Assembly (NCBI GenBank): GCA_903859715.1
Contig: CAIONS010000068.1
Coordinates: forward strand, 171,195 to 235,194
DNA length: 64,000 nt
Direction of reading: 5' to 3'
Origin: an uncultured Opitutia bacterium
GTDB lineage: Bacteria > Verrucomicrobiota > Verrucomicrobiia > Opitutales > Opitutaceae
Positions 42,672 through 51,705 of this stretch are shown here, piece after piece (positions within the stretch are counted from its first letter, which is position 1; every line of letters starts with the position of its first letter). The position numbers and the translations under genes were made by a program. A model generated the notes under the pieces. That model did no database searches. It was given only the letters and a program-made list of their open reading frames with translations, and had not been told where the DNA came from.

Positions 42672-43097
42672 ATGCATCACGCATTCATGCAACTCAACTG
42701 GCTCGCGGTGATCGGCACCGCTGTAATCGGATTTCTCCTCGGCTGGCTCTGGTATTCCCCGGTGCTGTTCGCCAAATCCTGGATGGCGGAGATGAAGTTC
42801 ACCGAGGAAACAATGAAGGCGGCCATGCAAAAGGGCATGGCGAAGCTTTTCGCGCAGGGTCTCCTCTACACCGTGCTCAGCACGCTCGGCCTGGCGGTGC
42901 TGATCAAGGCCCTCGGCAGCCCGGATGCGTGCAAGGGAGCGGAACTCGGCGCCTTTGTCGGAGTGCTTTTGGTCGGCACGCGAATGTTGAACGGCAGCCT
43001 GTGGGAACAGCGCACGGTAAAACTGCAGGCAATCGTGGTGGGCCACGAGATCGTGCTGTTCGTGGTGCAGGGCGCGATTCTCGCCGTCTGGCGCTGA
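42672..43097 (+). CDS. DUF1761 membrane protein
   Basis: A 141-residue protein with four hydrophobic helices. GFLLGWLWYSPVLFAKSWM and the later LGAFVGVLLVGTRMLNGSLW are typical of DUF1761. No function is known. The start at 42672 (MHHAFMQL) is chosen; 42687 is an alternative. The longer ORF extends over the divergent PLP gene's leader. Confidence 0.82.
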   Translation: MHHAFMQLNWLAVIGTAVIGFLLGWLWYSPVLFAKSWMAEMKFTEETMKAAMQKGMAKLFAQGLLYTVLSTLGLAVLIKALGSPDACKGAELGAFVGVLLVGTRMLNGSLWEQRTVKLQAIVVGHEIVLFVVQGAILAVWR

Positions 43098-43175
43098 GTC
43101 CTTCAACGCCGGATCAGGGCGACCCGATGCGAAACGGTTTGCGCCCGGCGGCGCGCCCGCGTTGAACGGGCGCGC

Positions 43176-43937
43176 ATGAAACTCGTTTCCTGGAACGTCA
43201 ACGGCATCCGCGCCGCCCTGCGGAAGGGTGCGATGGATTATTTCACGGCGGTGAATGCCGACGTGATCTGCCTGCAGGAGACGAAGGCGCATCCCGGCGA
43301 CGTGCAGCATGTCGCGTGGCCGCTGGGCTACGAGCCGTTCTGGAACAGCGCCGACAAGAAAGGCTACAGCGGCACCGCCGTCCTGACGCGCGTGAAGCCC
43401 CTGAAGGTGACCAACGGCATCGGGGTCGCGGCGCATGACACCGAGGGCCGCGTCATCACGGTGGAGTTTCCCGACTATTACCTCGTCAACGTCTATCAGC
43501 CGAATTCTCAGCGCGGGCTCACGCGGCTGGACTATCGCACGCAGGACTGGGACAAGGCGTTTCTGGCCTACCTGAAGAAACTGGAGAAAAAGGGAAAACC
43601 GGTGGTGTTCTGCGGCGACCTCAATGTGGCGCACACGGAGCTCGACCTCACCAATCCGAAGACCAATCGGCGCAACGCCGGTTTCACGGATGAAGAGCGC
43701 GGCAATTTCTCGGCGCTGCTGGGCAAGGGTTTCGTGGACACCTTCCGCGAGTTTGAGAAAAACACCGGCCACTACACGTGGTGGAGCCAGATGATGAACT
43801 GCCGCGCGCGAAACATTGGATGGCGGGTCGATTACTTCGTGGCCTCGGCCAAATTGCGCCCGGCCCTGAAGCGCGCCTGGATTTCGCCCGAGGTGATGGG
43901 GAGCGACCACTGCCCGGTTGGGCTGGAGCTGGTGTGA
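43176..43937 (+). CDS. xth: Exodeoxyribonuclease III / AP endonuclease
   Basis: KLVSWNVNGIRAALRKG at the N-terminus, LQETKAH (catalytic Glu), the VYQPNSQRG and FCGDLNVAHTELDL segments and MGSDHCPVGLEL at the end identify an Xth/ExoA-type enzyme of base excision repair, which nicks DNA 5' to abasic sites. At 253 aa its length is typical. It starts with an ATG preceded by a GC-rich leader and is followed by a complete family F repeat. Confidence 0.94.
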   Translation: MKLVSWNVNGIRAALRKGAMDYFTAVNADVICLQETKAHPGDVQHVAWPLGYEPFWNSADKKGYSGTAVLTRVKPLKVTNGIGVAAHDTEGRVITVEFPDYYLVNVYQPNSQRGLTRLDYRTQDWDKAFLAYLKKLEKKGKPVVFCGDLNVAHTELDLTNPKTNRRNAGFTDEERGNFSALLGKGFVDTFREFEKNTGHYTWWSQMMNCRARNIGWRVDYFVASAKLRPALKRAWISPEVMGSDHCPVGLELV

Positions 43938-43946
43938 ACCGGGCTG

Positions 43947-44058
43947 TCTTTACAGGAGCAAACGGAGGGAATGGAGAAGGCGTGGAAACACGGGTTCACC
44001 CAAAGGATTGCAGACTCTCTTAAAGACCGCCTCCGTTCTCTCCGTTACCTCCTGTAAG
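43947..44058. repeat. Family F inverted repeat
   Basis: TTTACAGGAGCAAACGGAGG is answered by CCGTTCTCTCCGTTACCTCC and TGTAAGA 80 bases later. The half copy at 31123-31152 has the same arm text. Confidence 0.8.
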
Positions 44059-44078
44059 AAAAGCATTCCCTCTTTACC

Positions 44079-44573
44079 ATGATCGAGCTCAAGCCACTCC
44101 TGCTGCAGAAACCGCAGCTCACGCTGGCGGTGGCGGAGAGCCTGACGTGCGGACACGTGCAGGCGCGGGTGGGTGCGATCTCGGGGGCATCGGAATTTTT
44201 CCTCGGCGGAATCACGGCCTATTCCCTCGACGAGAAGGTGACGCATCTCGGCGTGAGCCGGGCGGCCGCGAAGCGCGTGGACTGCGTGTCCGCGGAGGTG
44301 GCCCGCGAAATGGCGCAGGGTGTGTGCCGGCTGTTTGGCAGCGATCTCGGGCTGGCGACGACGGGCTACGCGGAACCGTCGGCGAAATCCAAGGTGGCCG
44401 AGCCATTTGCCTGGTGGGCGCTCGCGCATGTGCGGCGCGGGCGGACGGTGGCGCTGCTCAGCGGCCGGGTCGAATGTCCGGGAGCCTCGCGAGTTGAGAC
44501 GCAGATCATTGTGGCTGCGGCGGCGTTGACGGAACTGGCCGAGTATCTCTGGCAATGGCGCGGGTCGGTGTAG
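44079..44573 (+). CDS. CinA C-terminal domain protein (nicotinamide-nucleotide amidase-like)
   Basis: Only the amidohydrolase half of CinA is present (164 aa). AVAESLTCGHVQARVG, then GITAYSLDEKVTHLGVS and TGYAEP are the typical motifs. The family deamidates NMN to nicotinic acid mononucleotide (PncC) in the pyridine nucleotide cycle. Its TAG stop lies within the left arm of a family A repeat. Confidence 0.9.
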   Translation: MIELKPLLLQKPQLTLAVAESLTCGHVQARVGAISGASEFFLGGITAYSLDEKVTHLGVSRAAAKRVDCVSAEVAREMAQGVCRLFGSDLGLATTGYAEPSAKSKVAEPFAWWALAHVRRGRTVALLSGRVECPGASRVETQIIVAAAALTELAEYLWQWRGSV

Positions 44574-44668
44574 GGCGGGGTCGCTGACCCCGCTTTTCCT
44601 GGGCCGACGGCTCATCCGGAGGATTCGCCCTACCGTTCAAACCGGCGGGGTCAGCGACCCCGCCCTAC
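44570..44668. repeat. Composite repeat: family C half inside family A
   Basis: The outer arms GTAGGGCGGGGTCGCTGACC (from 44570) and GGGGTCAGCGACCCCGCCC (to 44668) are complementary. Between them lies a family C half (44599-44633), whose complement appears at 63953-63988. The cinA-like stop is in the left arm. Confidence 0.88.
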
Positions 44669-44675
44669 ATTTCAT

Positions 44676-45101
44676 TTACGTCAGCGTGTTCTGGAAGAAC
44701 TCGATGACTTCGCCATTGGGGCCCTCGCAGAAAAAGATCCGGACCGGCACGGGGCCGGCTCCGTTGGTCGTCGGGATGGACACATCGCGCGGCTCCATCG
44801 TGATTTTGAAACCGGCGGTGCGCACGCGCTCAGCGACCGCATCGAGCCGCGTGGTGCGCAGGGCATAGTGGAGGATCGCCCCGTTGGCAGTGCTGGCGTA
44901 GGCCAGGTCTTCGAACACCTCGATGTAATTGCCGTCGCCGGCGTCGAGCATCACGGCGCGCTGCGGCGCCTCGCGCCAGGCGATCTTCTCGGTGGTGCAG
45001 CCGAGCGTGTCCTTGTAGAACCGCATGGTGGCGTCCCAGTCCCGCGTCTTCATGCAGACGTGGTGGAAACCGCCGCCGCCGAGGATCGGGTTCGTGGGCA
45101 T
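44676..45101 (-). CDS. VOC family (glyoxalase-like) protein
   Basis: A 141-residue protein with the paired beta-alpha-beta-beta-beta modules: GFHHVCMKTRDWDATMRFYK at the start (metal His), YIEVFED, and RIFFCEGPNGEVIEFFQN at the end (metal Glu). Such proteins are glyoxalases, dioxygenases or resistance proteins; the reaction is not assignable. It is followed 22 bases on by a repeat. It precedes the SYLF gene on the opposite side. Confidence 0.87.
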   Translation of the reverse strand: MPTNPILGGGGFHHVCMKTRDWDATMRFYKDTLGCTTEKIAWREAPQRAVMLDAGDGNYIEVFEDLAYASTANGAILHYALRTTRLDAVAERVRTAGFKITMEPRDVSIPTTNGAGPVPVRIFFCEGPNGEVIEFFQNTLT

Positions 45102-45118
45102 GCGGACGGCGCGGCGGC

Positions 45119-45796
45119 TCAGGGCGCGATCTGCTGTACGTAGGTCATCAACGGCCCGACCTCGGGCACGGGCTTCACCCAGTCGCTGTAGAGCAGCTCG
45201 GGCATCGTGTAGGTCGTGTCGTAGAGGCTGAAATTCGCGTCGTCGTTGCGCTGGAGCCAGCCGGTCTTGACGGTGGCCCCGGCATACAGGCCCTTCACCT
45301 TGGAGTAGACGAGCACCGGCACCTTGAGGATGTCATGGTTGTACTGCTCCTTCTCGGCGACCTTGGGGCCGGCGACGGCCTTGGCATCGACGCCGACATT
45401 GAAACGCTGGTTGTACAGCTGGCGCGGGACTTGGTCATCGGTGATGACCATCACGGTCTCGATGGCGTTCGCGCCCACCTGCAGGCCGAAGCTGACTTCG
45501 CCGGCACCCACCAGCACGGGAAGGCTCCAATGGCCGTCAGCCCGCTTCACCATGATGACGCCATAGCCGTCCTTCAGGCCGAGGAGAAAGCCCGCCTTGA
45601 ACTGGTTGATGATCACGAGGGCCTTGGCGCCCTGCAAAACTGAGGGGGGAATCGCCGTGGCCGGGTTGCCCATGAATTCCCGGAGGATGGCCTCGCAGGA
45701 TTCAATGCGCGTGATGTATTCGGAGCGCGCGGGGGCCGCCTGGACGGCGGCAGCGCCGGACAACGCGATCAAGGACAACAGGAGGAGTTTTTTCAT
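45119..45796 (-). CDS. SYLF/YSC84 domain lipid-binding protein, exported
   Basis: The signal peptide (MKKLLLLSLIALSGAAAVQA) is followed by a 200-residue SYLF domain. PPSVLQGAKALVIINQFKAG, SLPVLVGAGEVSFGLQVGA and VYSKVKGLYAGATVKTGWL are typical of bacterial YSC84-like proteins, which bind phosphoinositides or other lipids in eukaryotic relatives. The bacterial role is unknown. The start at 45796 is set by the signal peptide. It lies between the VOC gene and the metallopeptidase gene on the same strand. Confidence 0.88.
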   Translation of the reverse strand: MKKLLLLSLIALSGAAAVQAAPARSEYITRIESCEAILREFMGNPATAIPPSVLQGAKALVIINQFKAGFLLGLKDGYGVIMVKRADGHWSLPVLVGAGEVSFGLQVGANAIETVMVITDDQVPRQLYNQRFNVGVDAKAVAGPKVAEKEQYNHDILKVPVLVYSKVKGLYAGATVKTGWLQRNDDANFSLYDTTYTMPELLYSDWVKPVPEVGPLMTYVQQIAP

Positions 45797-45884
45797 GGCT
45801 GGGCGAAAGAGCTGAGTGGTGGCGAGTGTATGCATGGCGGCGCGAACTTGGAAAGCGCGGAGTGCGGGCGGTTCCGCGGTGGTT

Positions 45885-46256
45885 TCAGTCCAGCCCGTGG
45901 GCGGCCAGCTCCTCCTCGTCCCAGCCCAAATAGTGGCCGAGTTCATGGAGATAGGTCAGGCGGGCTTCCTCGCGGAAAACCTCCGGGTCGCCCTCGGCGA
46001 GATCCCAGAGATTCTCCAGATAAAGCAGGATTTGCGGCGGGTCGGGCTGGTCGGAGGAGAACTCGGTCCCATGCGGTTGGCCGGTGAACAGCCCGAGGAT
46101 GTCGGACTCAAACCCCTCCGCCAGCACGCTCGCATGCGGCGTGGCCTCGAAATGGACGGGCACGGCGAGGGCGAGCGCGCGGATCTCCGGCGGGAGCTGG
46201 CGCTGGGTCGCGGCGACAACGTCGGCCGCGAGCTGGGTCAGACGCGCGAGGTTCAC
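45885..46256 (-). CDS. Small zincin-like metallopeptidase (MMP-like, PF06262 type)
   Basis: A 123-residue protein ending with TYLHELGHYLGWDEEEL, which contains the HExxH helix and a downstream Asp/Glu-rich region, as in the PF06262 family. It is cytoplasmic (no signal). The start is a GTG at 46256 that overlaps the stop of the ABC exporter gene by 4 bases, so the two are coupled. Its substrate is unknown. Confidence 0.87.
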   Translation of the reverse strand: MNLARLTQLAADVVAATQRQLPPEIRALALAVPVHFEATPHASVLAEGFESDILGLFTGQPHGTEFSSDQPDPPQILLYLENLWDLAEGDPEVFREEARLTYLHELGHYLGWDEEELAAHGLD

Positions 46257-48019
46257 GGCCGCAGCTCGGAGGAAAGGTCAAAGGCCTCAAACCGCTGGCC
46301 GAGCCACCAGAGTCCGCAGCCCACCTCGGCGGCGAGGATCACCAGCACGGCAACGGCGGCGAGGGCGAGGGCCGCCACGGGCCCGATGAGCCACTGCGTC
46401 GCGAAGACGAGCAGGCCGGCCCCCAGCGCCGCAGGCAGCAGCGCGAGGGCGACCACGAGCAACTGGCCGGCCATGAAAATAATCCGCTGGCCGATCACCT
46501 CGATGCCGCGTTCGGAGCGGTTGCGCACGGTCTGAACCCACGCGGGAAACAGGAGGGCCGCGGCGTTGGGGACGAGCAGTTGCAGCGCGCAGACCAGCGG
46601 GAGAATCGGCACCAGGCCGGCCGCGACGGTGAAGCGCACCGCCGGAGTCAGCCACGTCAGCGCCGGAGAGTGAAAGGTCAGCAGCAGGGTCAGCAGCACG
46701 AGCCAGAGCACGCCGGAAAGGATGGCAATGGGCGTGAGCATCTCGCCGAGCACCACCTGCCAGCCGTGGAGCGGGTAGGTTTTCAGGATATCGGAGTTGG
46801 CGAGATCGCTCCGCAAGTCCTGCCGGGCGAGCTGCGGACCGAGAAACAGCACATATCCCGCCACGATGAAGGCGAACACGGTGAAGATCGGAATCATGTG
46901 GCGGTAGGCCGGATCATGCACGACCCACCGGTAACCGGCGATGATGAGGACGGCGCCGATGACCAGCGTGCGCGGCCGGAAAATCGGAAAGGTGGACAGC
47001 AGGTTCTTCCAGAGGAAGGCGAGTTCGGGGCGGCCGGTGGAGGCGAGCCGGAACGGGCCGGGGCGGGCCTTCATGGCGCCGCGGGCGGCGCGCCAGTTGC
47101 CTTCGCGTACGGCGGCGACCCGCGCGGCGCGTTTTTCCGACTTCGCAATGGAGGCATCCTCAAACGACACCTCGAAGCGCACCACCCACAGGAAATGGGC
47201 GGCGAACACGAGGAGCGCCGGCCCGAGCGCCGCCAGGAAGGTGGCGGCGTCCTGCGCAAAATACGGCCCCAGCACGAGTTTTGCCGGCAGCAGCAGCCAA
47301 GGCAACGGGCCGTTGGCGAGCAGCGTATTCACATAGCCGGCGACGGAGTGGAAGTCGGCGAGATCCGCGGCCTGCGGCGCCCGGAGGTCCCGCCACAGCC
47401 AGCCGAGGGTGACTCCGGCGACGACAACGATCAGCCCCAGGATGATCAGCCGGCGCCGCCAAGGCGTGATACCGTTGTCCATGAGCCGCGTGATGACAAA
47501 CGACGCCCCCATGAAATGCAGGTTCAGCGTCGCGAGGATCAGCCAGATACCGGCGACGTGAATCAGGGCGTTGCCGCCGATCAGGCTCGGTGCCCGGAGC
47601 GAGAACAGGGTGAAAATTCCCGCGGTGAACAGGATCGCGACCTGGGAGTTGAGCAGTTTGTAGTAGATCAGGGTCCGCCGGCGGACGGGGGCCGGGAACA
47701 GGAAGGCGATTTCCGCCTCGGTGAAGGTGAGGCCGGCGCGTTCGTCGGGCAAAATCCAGCTGAGGGCGGCAATGACCAGCAGGATCACCGCACCCAAGGC
47801 GATGAGCGTCGGCAGCAGGTCGGTGGGGAGTGCCACCACGGGAGCACCGGCGGCCGCGACGCGACCGACATGCACGGTCCGCCGGAAGACAATGAAATAG
47901 AAATACGCCGCGCCGACGATGGCGCCGACGAGGTACTTGGGCTGCCGGAGCCGGCGCACGCGCGACAGCACCAGGTTCTGAAGCGACGTGAGCCGCAGGT
48001 AGAGCAGGGCGCTGATCAT
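46253..48019 (-). CDS. Putative ABC exporter membrane protein
   Basis: A 588-residue polytopic protein with about twelve hydrophobic stretches. Its N-terminal segment (LQNLVLSRVRRLRQPKYLVG) and overall layout match the 'putative ABC exporter' family of ABC-2-like permeases. It lies 8 bases downstream of an ABC ATPase gene, which should power it. Export substrate is unknown. It overlaps the metallopeptidase gene downstream. Confidence 0.82.
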   Translation of the reverse strand: MISALLYLRLTSLQNLVLSRVRRLRQPKYLVGAIVGAAYFYFIVFRRTVHVGRVAAAGAPVVALPTDLLPTLIALGAVILLVIAALSWILPDERAGLTFTEAEIAFLFPAPVRRRTLIYYKLLNSQVAILFTAGIFTLFSLRAPSLIGGNALIHVAGIWLILATLNLHFMGASFVITRLMDNGITPWRRRLIILGLIVVVAGVTLGWLWRDLRAPQAADLADFHSVAGYVNTLLANGPLPWLLLPAKLVLGPYFAQDAATFLAALGPALLVFAAHFLWVVRFEVSFEDASIAKSEKRAARVAAVREGNWRAARGAMKARPGPFRLASTGRPELAFLWKNLLSTFPIFRPRTLVIGAVLIIAGYRWVVHDPAYRHMIPIFTVFAFIVAGYVLFLGPQLARQDLRSDLANSDILKTYPLHGWQVVLGEMLTPIAILSGVLWLVLLTLLLTFHSPALTWLTPAVRFTVAAGLVPILPLVCALQLLVPNAAALLFPAWVQTVRNRSERGIEVIGQRIIFMAGQLLVVALALLPAALGAGLLVFATQWLIGPVAALALAAVAVLVILAAEVGCGLWWLGQRFEAFDLSSELRP

Positions 48020-48027
48020 GCGAAGCC

Positions 48028-48759
48028 TCAGGTATCCGAGCCGCCGGTCGCCCGGAGAAAGATTTCCTCGAGGCTCACGTTCGCCTCGCCGTTGGAGAAG
48101 CGCGCGGACACGTCGGCCAGCGTGCCGTCGGCGATCTTTTCGCCCTGCTTCAGGATCAGCACATGCGAGCAGACCTCTTCGAGCAGATGCAGCAGGTGCG
48201 AGCTCAGCACGATGGTGGCGCCGGCGTGGGCGCGCTTCAGGATGGAGTCCTTCATGCGGCGGATGCCGAGCGGGTCGAGGCCCGTGAGCGGTTCGTCGAA
48301 GAACATAACCTGTGGCGAGTGCAGGAGGCCGCAGGCGATCGCCAGCTTCTGCTTCATGCCGCGCGAGAGTTCGCCGGGCAGCTGGTCGGCCTTGTCGGCG
48401 ATTTCCAGTTCCACAAGCAGCGGCTCGGCCAGCGCCTCGTGGTCCTCGACGCCATAGATGCGGGCAACGAACGCCAGGTGCTGCCGCACGGTGAGATACT
48501 CGAACAGTCGTGGTTCATCGGGAAAAAAGGCCAGGGCGCGCTTGGCCGCGACCGGATCGGTCGTGATGTCGTGCCCGGCAATCCGGCAGGTGCCGGTGGT
48601 GGCGGGGATGATGCCGGCGAGGCAGCGGAGGCTGGTGGTCTTGCCGGCGCCATTGGGGCCGACGAGTCCGAGCACCTCGCCCGGGCCCACGGTGAACGAC
48701 AGATCGTGCACCGCGGTGAAGTTGCCGTAGCGCTTGGAGAGTCCGCTTACTTCAATCAT
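48028..48759 (-). CDS. ABC transporter ATP-binding protein
   Basis: Walker A GLVGPNGAGKTTSLRCLAG, the signature region LPGELSRGMKQKLAIACGLL, Walker B VMFFDEPLTGLDP and the H-loop SSHLLHLLEE are intact in 243 residues, as in CcmA-type export ATPases. It pairs with the membrane subunit encoded 8 bases downstream. A perfect palindrome CGCAAGCTTGCG (48790-48801) lies in the divergent gap upstream. Confidence 0.92.
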   Translation of the reverse strand: MIEVSGLSKRYGNFTAVHDLSFTVGPGEVLGLVGPNGAGKTTSLRCLAGIIPATTGTCRIAGHDITTDPVAAKRALAFFPDEPRLFEYLTVRQHLAFVARIYGVEDHEALAEPLLVELEIADKADQLPGELSRGMKQKLAIACGLLHSPQVMFFDEPLTGLDPLGIRRMKDSILKRAHAGATIVLSSHLLHLLEEVCSHVLILKQGEKIADGTLADVSARFSNGEANVSLEEIFLRATGGSDT

Positions 48760-48852
48760 GAGGCCACGCTGGGGGCCGGTTTATCGGCCCGCAAGCTTGC
48801 GCAAAAACCGCGTAACCGGTCCGGACCCGTTGCGTCTTGGGTGCTGTTACCC

Positions 48853-49308
48853 ATGAAAAACCAAATCAAATTTATCCCCGTGCTGGCCTTTGCCGCCGTG
48901 GCCGCCGTTTCCTTCCTTCGCGCCGACGAGCCGCCGGCCACGCCGCCGCCCGCCGCCGCGCCGGGTGACAATGGCAACCGCCCGTCGCCCGCCCAGATGG
49001 CGGAGCACCGGCTGAAGTTCCTCACCGAGAAGCTCACGCTCACGGCCGCCGAGCAGACGCAAATCAAGGCGATCTGGGCCAACGACATGGTGCAGATGAA
49101 GGCGCTCCGCGCCGACACGTCGCTTTCCCATGAGGATATGCGCGCGAAGCGGATGGAGATCATGGCCGCTTCCCACACCCAGGTGCGCGCGGTGCTCACG
49201 CCCGCTCAGCAACAGATTTTTGACGCCCTCCCGCCCGAGCCCCGCGGCCATCGCGGTCCGCCTCCGGGCGACAAGCCGGCGGACGCCCCGGCGCCCCCGC
49301 AGCAGTAA
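48853..49308 (+). CDS. Exported Spy/CpxP-like proline-rich protein
   Basis: The signal peptide (to about residue 24) is followed by a proline-rich stretch, a helical segment with AEHRLKFLTEKLTLTAAEQT and VRAVLTPAQQQIFDAL, and a proline-rich tail. LTxxQ-type repeats resemble the Spy/CpxP LTxxQ chaperone family, which binds misfolded proteins in the periplasm. The start at 48853 (MKNQIKFIP) is set by the signal peptide. It is divergent from the ABC operon and followed by a strong terminator. Confidence 0.8.
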   Translation: MKNQIKFIPVLAFAAVAAVSFLRADEPPATPPPAAAPGDNGNRPSPAQMAEHRLKFLTEKLTLTAAEQTQIKAIWANDMVQMKALRADTSLSHEDMRAKRMEIMAASHTQVRAVLTPAQQQIFDALPPEPRGHRGPPPGDKPADAPAPPQQ

Positions 49309-49333
49309 GACTTTGTCAGGGTTGGTTGTGTAG

Positions 49334-49366
49334 CCGCCGCGGCAGGGGTGTCGCGGCGGTTTTTTT
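49334..49366 (+). terminator. Rho-independent terminator
   Basis: CCGCCGCG and CGCGGCGG form a perfect 8-base stem around a GCAGGGGTGT loop, followed by seven T. Confidence 0.9.
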
Positions 49367-49416
49367 GTGCCCGGAGATTTCGCTTCGACTCCGCGTGTCC
49401 CGCTTCGCAGCGTGCG

Positions 49417-50664
49417 ATGATGGCGGAGCAAACACGCGTGGTGATCGTCGGGGGCGGGGCGGCGGGCTTTTTCGCGGCCATCGCCTGCGCGGAAAAACTC
49501 GGGGCCGCCGGCACGGTCACGCTGTATGAGGCCACGGCGCATCCGCTGGCCAAGGTGCGCGTCTCCGGCGGCGGGCGTTGCAACGTCACGCACGCCTGCT
49601 TCGAGCCGCGCGAACTCGTGAAGCGCTACCCGCGCGGCGGACGCGAGCTGCTCGGGGCGTTTCACCGGTGGCAGCCGCGCGACACGGTCGAGTGGTTTGC
49701 GGCGCGCGGGGTCGAGACGAAGACCGAGGAGGACGGCCGGATGTTTCCCGTGACGGATGACTCGGCGACGATCGTGGAATGCCTGACCCGCGCTGCGGCG
49801 GAGGCCGGCGTGACCGTGGTGACCAGCCTCGGGGTGCGGAAGGTGGAGCGGCTCGCCCGCGAGGGGGCCGCGCCAGATTTCTGGATCACGCTTACGGATG
49901 CCACGACCGTGCGCTGCAACCGGCTGCTGCTCGCGACCGGTGGCAACAAATCCTCCGCAGGACTCACGATCGCGGAGGCGCTCGGCCACACCATCGTGCC
50001 GCCGGTGCCGTCGCTGTTCACGTTTCACATCGACGACAAGCGGCTCGAGGGCCTGTCGGGCGTGTCGGTGGAAAACGCGGTGACGAGCGTGGCCGGCACG
50101 AAGCTGAAGGAGAGTGGCCCGCTGCTGATCACGCACTGGGGCCTCAGCGGCCCGGCGATTTTAAAACTGTCCGCGTGGGGCGCGCGCGAACTGGCGGAGC
50201 GGAACTACGAGTTCACCGTCGGGGTGAACTTCGCCCCGCCGCACACGCGCGACACGCTGGTCCGCGAGCTGAGCGGCGTGCGGGAGCAGAACCTGCGCAA
50301 GCAGATCGCCACCTGGAGTCCGTTCGCGATGCCGCAGCGGCTCTGGGAGCGGCTGGTCACTTCGTCGGGAATTACGCCCGCGACGCCGTGGGCGCAGGTC
50401 GGCAACGCCGCGCTTGCCACCCTCGCGGGGCAGGTCACGGCGGCGGAGTTCAAGGTCGTCGGGAAGAGCCTGTTCAAGGAGGAGTTCGTCACGTGCGGCG
50501 GCGTGCGGCTGGGCGAGGTGGATTTCAAGACGATGGAAAGCCGCGTGTGCCCCGGGCTGTATTTTGCCGGCGAAGTCCTCGACATCGACGGCATCACGGG
50601 CGGGTTTAATTTCCAGTCTGCGTGGACGACCGGCTGGCTGGCGGGACAGGCGCTGGGCGGCTGA
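49417..50664 (+). CDS. NAD(P)/FAD-dependent oxidoreductase, HI0933/BaiN family
   Basis: FAD binding at the N-terminus: VVIVGGGAAGFFAAIACAE. The HI0933 signature VRVSGGGRCNVTHA follows, with LLATGGNKSSAGLT and the C-terminal GGVRLGEVDFKTMES and YFAGEVLDIDGITGGFNFQ. The family is annotated as flavoproteins related to BaiN; the physiological substrate is not known. ATGs at 49417 and 49420 both fit. It is followed 11 bases later by the AEC transporter gene, so they likely form an operon. Confidence 0.9.
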   Translation: MMAEQTRVVIVGGGAAGFFAAIACAEKLGAAGTVTLYEATAHPLAKVRVSGGGRCNVTHACFEPRELVKRYPRGGRELLGAFHRWQPRDTVEWFAARGVETKTEEDGRMFPVTDDSATIVECLTRAAAEAGVTVVTSLGVRKVERLAREGAAPDFWITLTDATTVRCNRLLLATGGNKSSAGLTIAEALGHTIVPPVPSLFTFHIDDKRLEGLSGVSVENAVTSVAGTKLKESGPLLITHWGLSGPAILKLSAWGARELAERNYEFTVGVNFAPPHTRDTLVRELSGVREQNLRKQIATWSPFAMPQRLWERLVTSSGITPATPWAQVGNAALATLAGQVTAAEFKVVGKSLFKEEFVTCGGVRLGEVDFKTMESRVCPGLYFAGEVLDIDGITGGFNFQSAWTTGWLAGQALGG

Positions 50665-50675
50665 ATATCGCGGCG

Positions 50676-51623
50676 ATGACTTCCTACGGGCAACTGCTGC
50701 TCCTCATCCTGCCGGTCTTTGCGCTCATGGCGCTGGGCATGGGGCTGCGCCGGGTGGGCTGGCTCACGGCCGAGGCGGACACGAGCCTGCTGAAGGTCGT
50801 CGTGAACGTCCTCTATCCCTGCATCATTTTCGAGAACGTGCATGCGAACCCGGCGCTGCGCGATCCCGGCAACCTCGCGTGGGCGCCGCTGGTCGGGTTC
50901 GTGACGATGAGCGGCGGCATCGCCGTCTGTTATTATGCGGCGCGGCTGCTCGGCTTCACGGTGGGCACTGGCTTGCGCACGTTCGCGTTCTCGGCGGGCA
51001 TCTACAATTACAGCTACATCACCGTGCCGGTGATGACGGCGCTATTCGGGACCGGAAGTCTCGGCGTGCTGTTTGCGCACAACGTCGGGGCCGAGGCGGC
51101 CATCTGGATCGTGGGCATCATGGTCCTGACGGGGCGATCCTGGCGGGACGGCTGGCGCCAGCTGCTCAGTCCGCCAGTAGTGGCGCTGGTCGTTTCAGTG
51201 GCGGTCAATCTGACGGGGCTCGGTTCGCACCTGCCGGGGATGATCCTCGATGTGGTGCGGCCACTGTCAGCCTGCGCCATCCCCATGGGGCTGATTCTCA
51301 GCGGGGCCACGATGGCGGAGCATTTTTTCCAGCGGCCGCGCGAGTTGTTCCAGATGCGCACGTCGTTCGCCGCGGTGGGCCTGCGGCTTGGCGTGATGAC
51401 GGGGCTGTTACTGCTACTGGCGCGCTTCGGGCCGTTTTCTACCGATCTCAAGCATGTGATCATGGTGCAGGCGGCGATGCCCGCGGGATTTTTGCCGCTG
51501 GTGCTCGTGCGGCATCATGGCGGGCACCTGCTGACGGCGGTGCGCGTGGTGCTGGCGACGGTGGTGGCCAGCATCCTGTTGACGCCGCTCTGGCTGCGGC
51601 TTGGGCAGGTCTGGGTGGGATGA
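50676..51623 (+). CDS. AEC (auxin efflux carrier) family transporter
   Basis: About ten hydrophobic helices in 315 residues. PVFALMALGMGLRRVGWLT at the N-terminus, LLKVVVNVLYPCIIFENV and AFSAGIYNYSYITVPVM are typical of AEC permeases, which export organic acids such as malate or malonate. The substrate is unknown. The start at 50676 (MTSYGQLLL) is chosen; it is just after the flavoprotein gene. Confidence 0.9.
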   Translation: MTSYGQLLLLILPVFALMALGMGLRRVGWLTAEADTSLLKVVVNVLYPCIIFENVHANPALRDPGNLAWAPLVGFVTMSGGIAVCYYAARLLGFTVGTGLRTFAFSAGIYNYSYITVPVMTALFGTGSLGVLFAHNVGAEAAIWIVGIMVLTGRSWRDGWRQLLSPPVVALVVSVAVNLTGLGSHLPGMILDVVRPLSACAIPMGLILSGATMAEHFFQRPRELFQMRTSFAAVGLRLGVMTGLLLLLARFGPFSTDLKHVIMVQAAMPAGFLPLVLVRHHGGHLLTAVRVVLATVVASILLTPLWLRLGQVWVG

Positions 51624-51705
51624 GAGTGGCAGCTCATGGAGTGATCCCGGGTTAGCGTTGTCTTCCACGGGGGCCGCGAATGGGATCGGGCGCTTTCCTC
51701 TCCCC

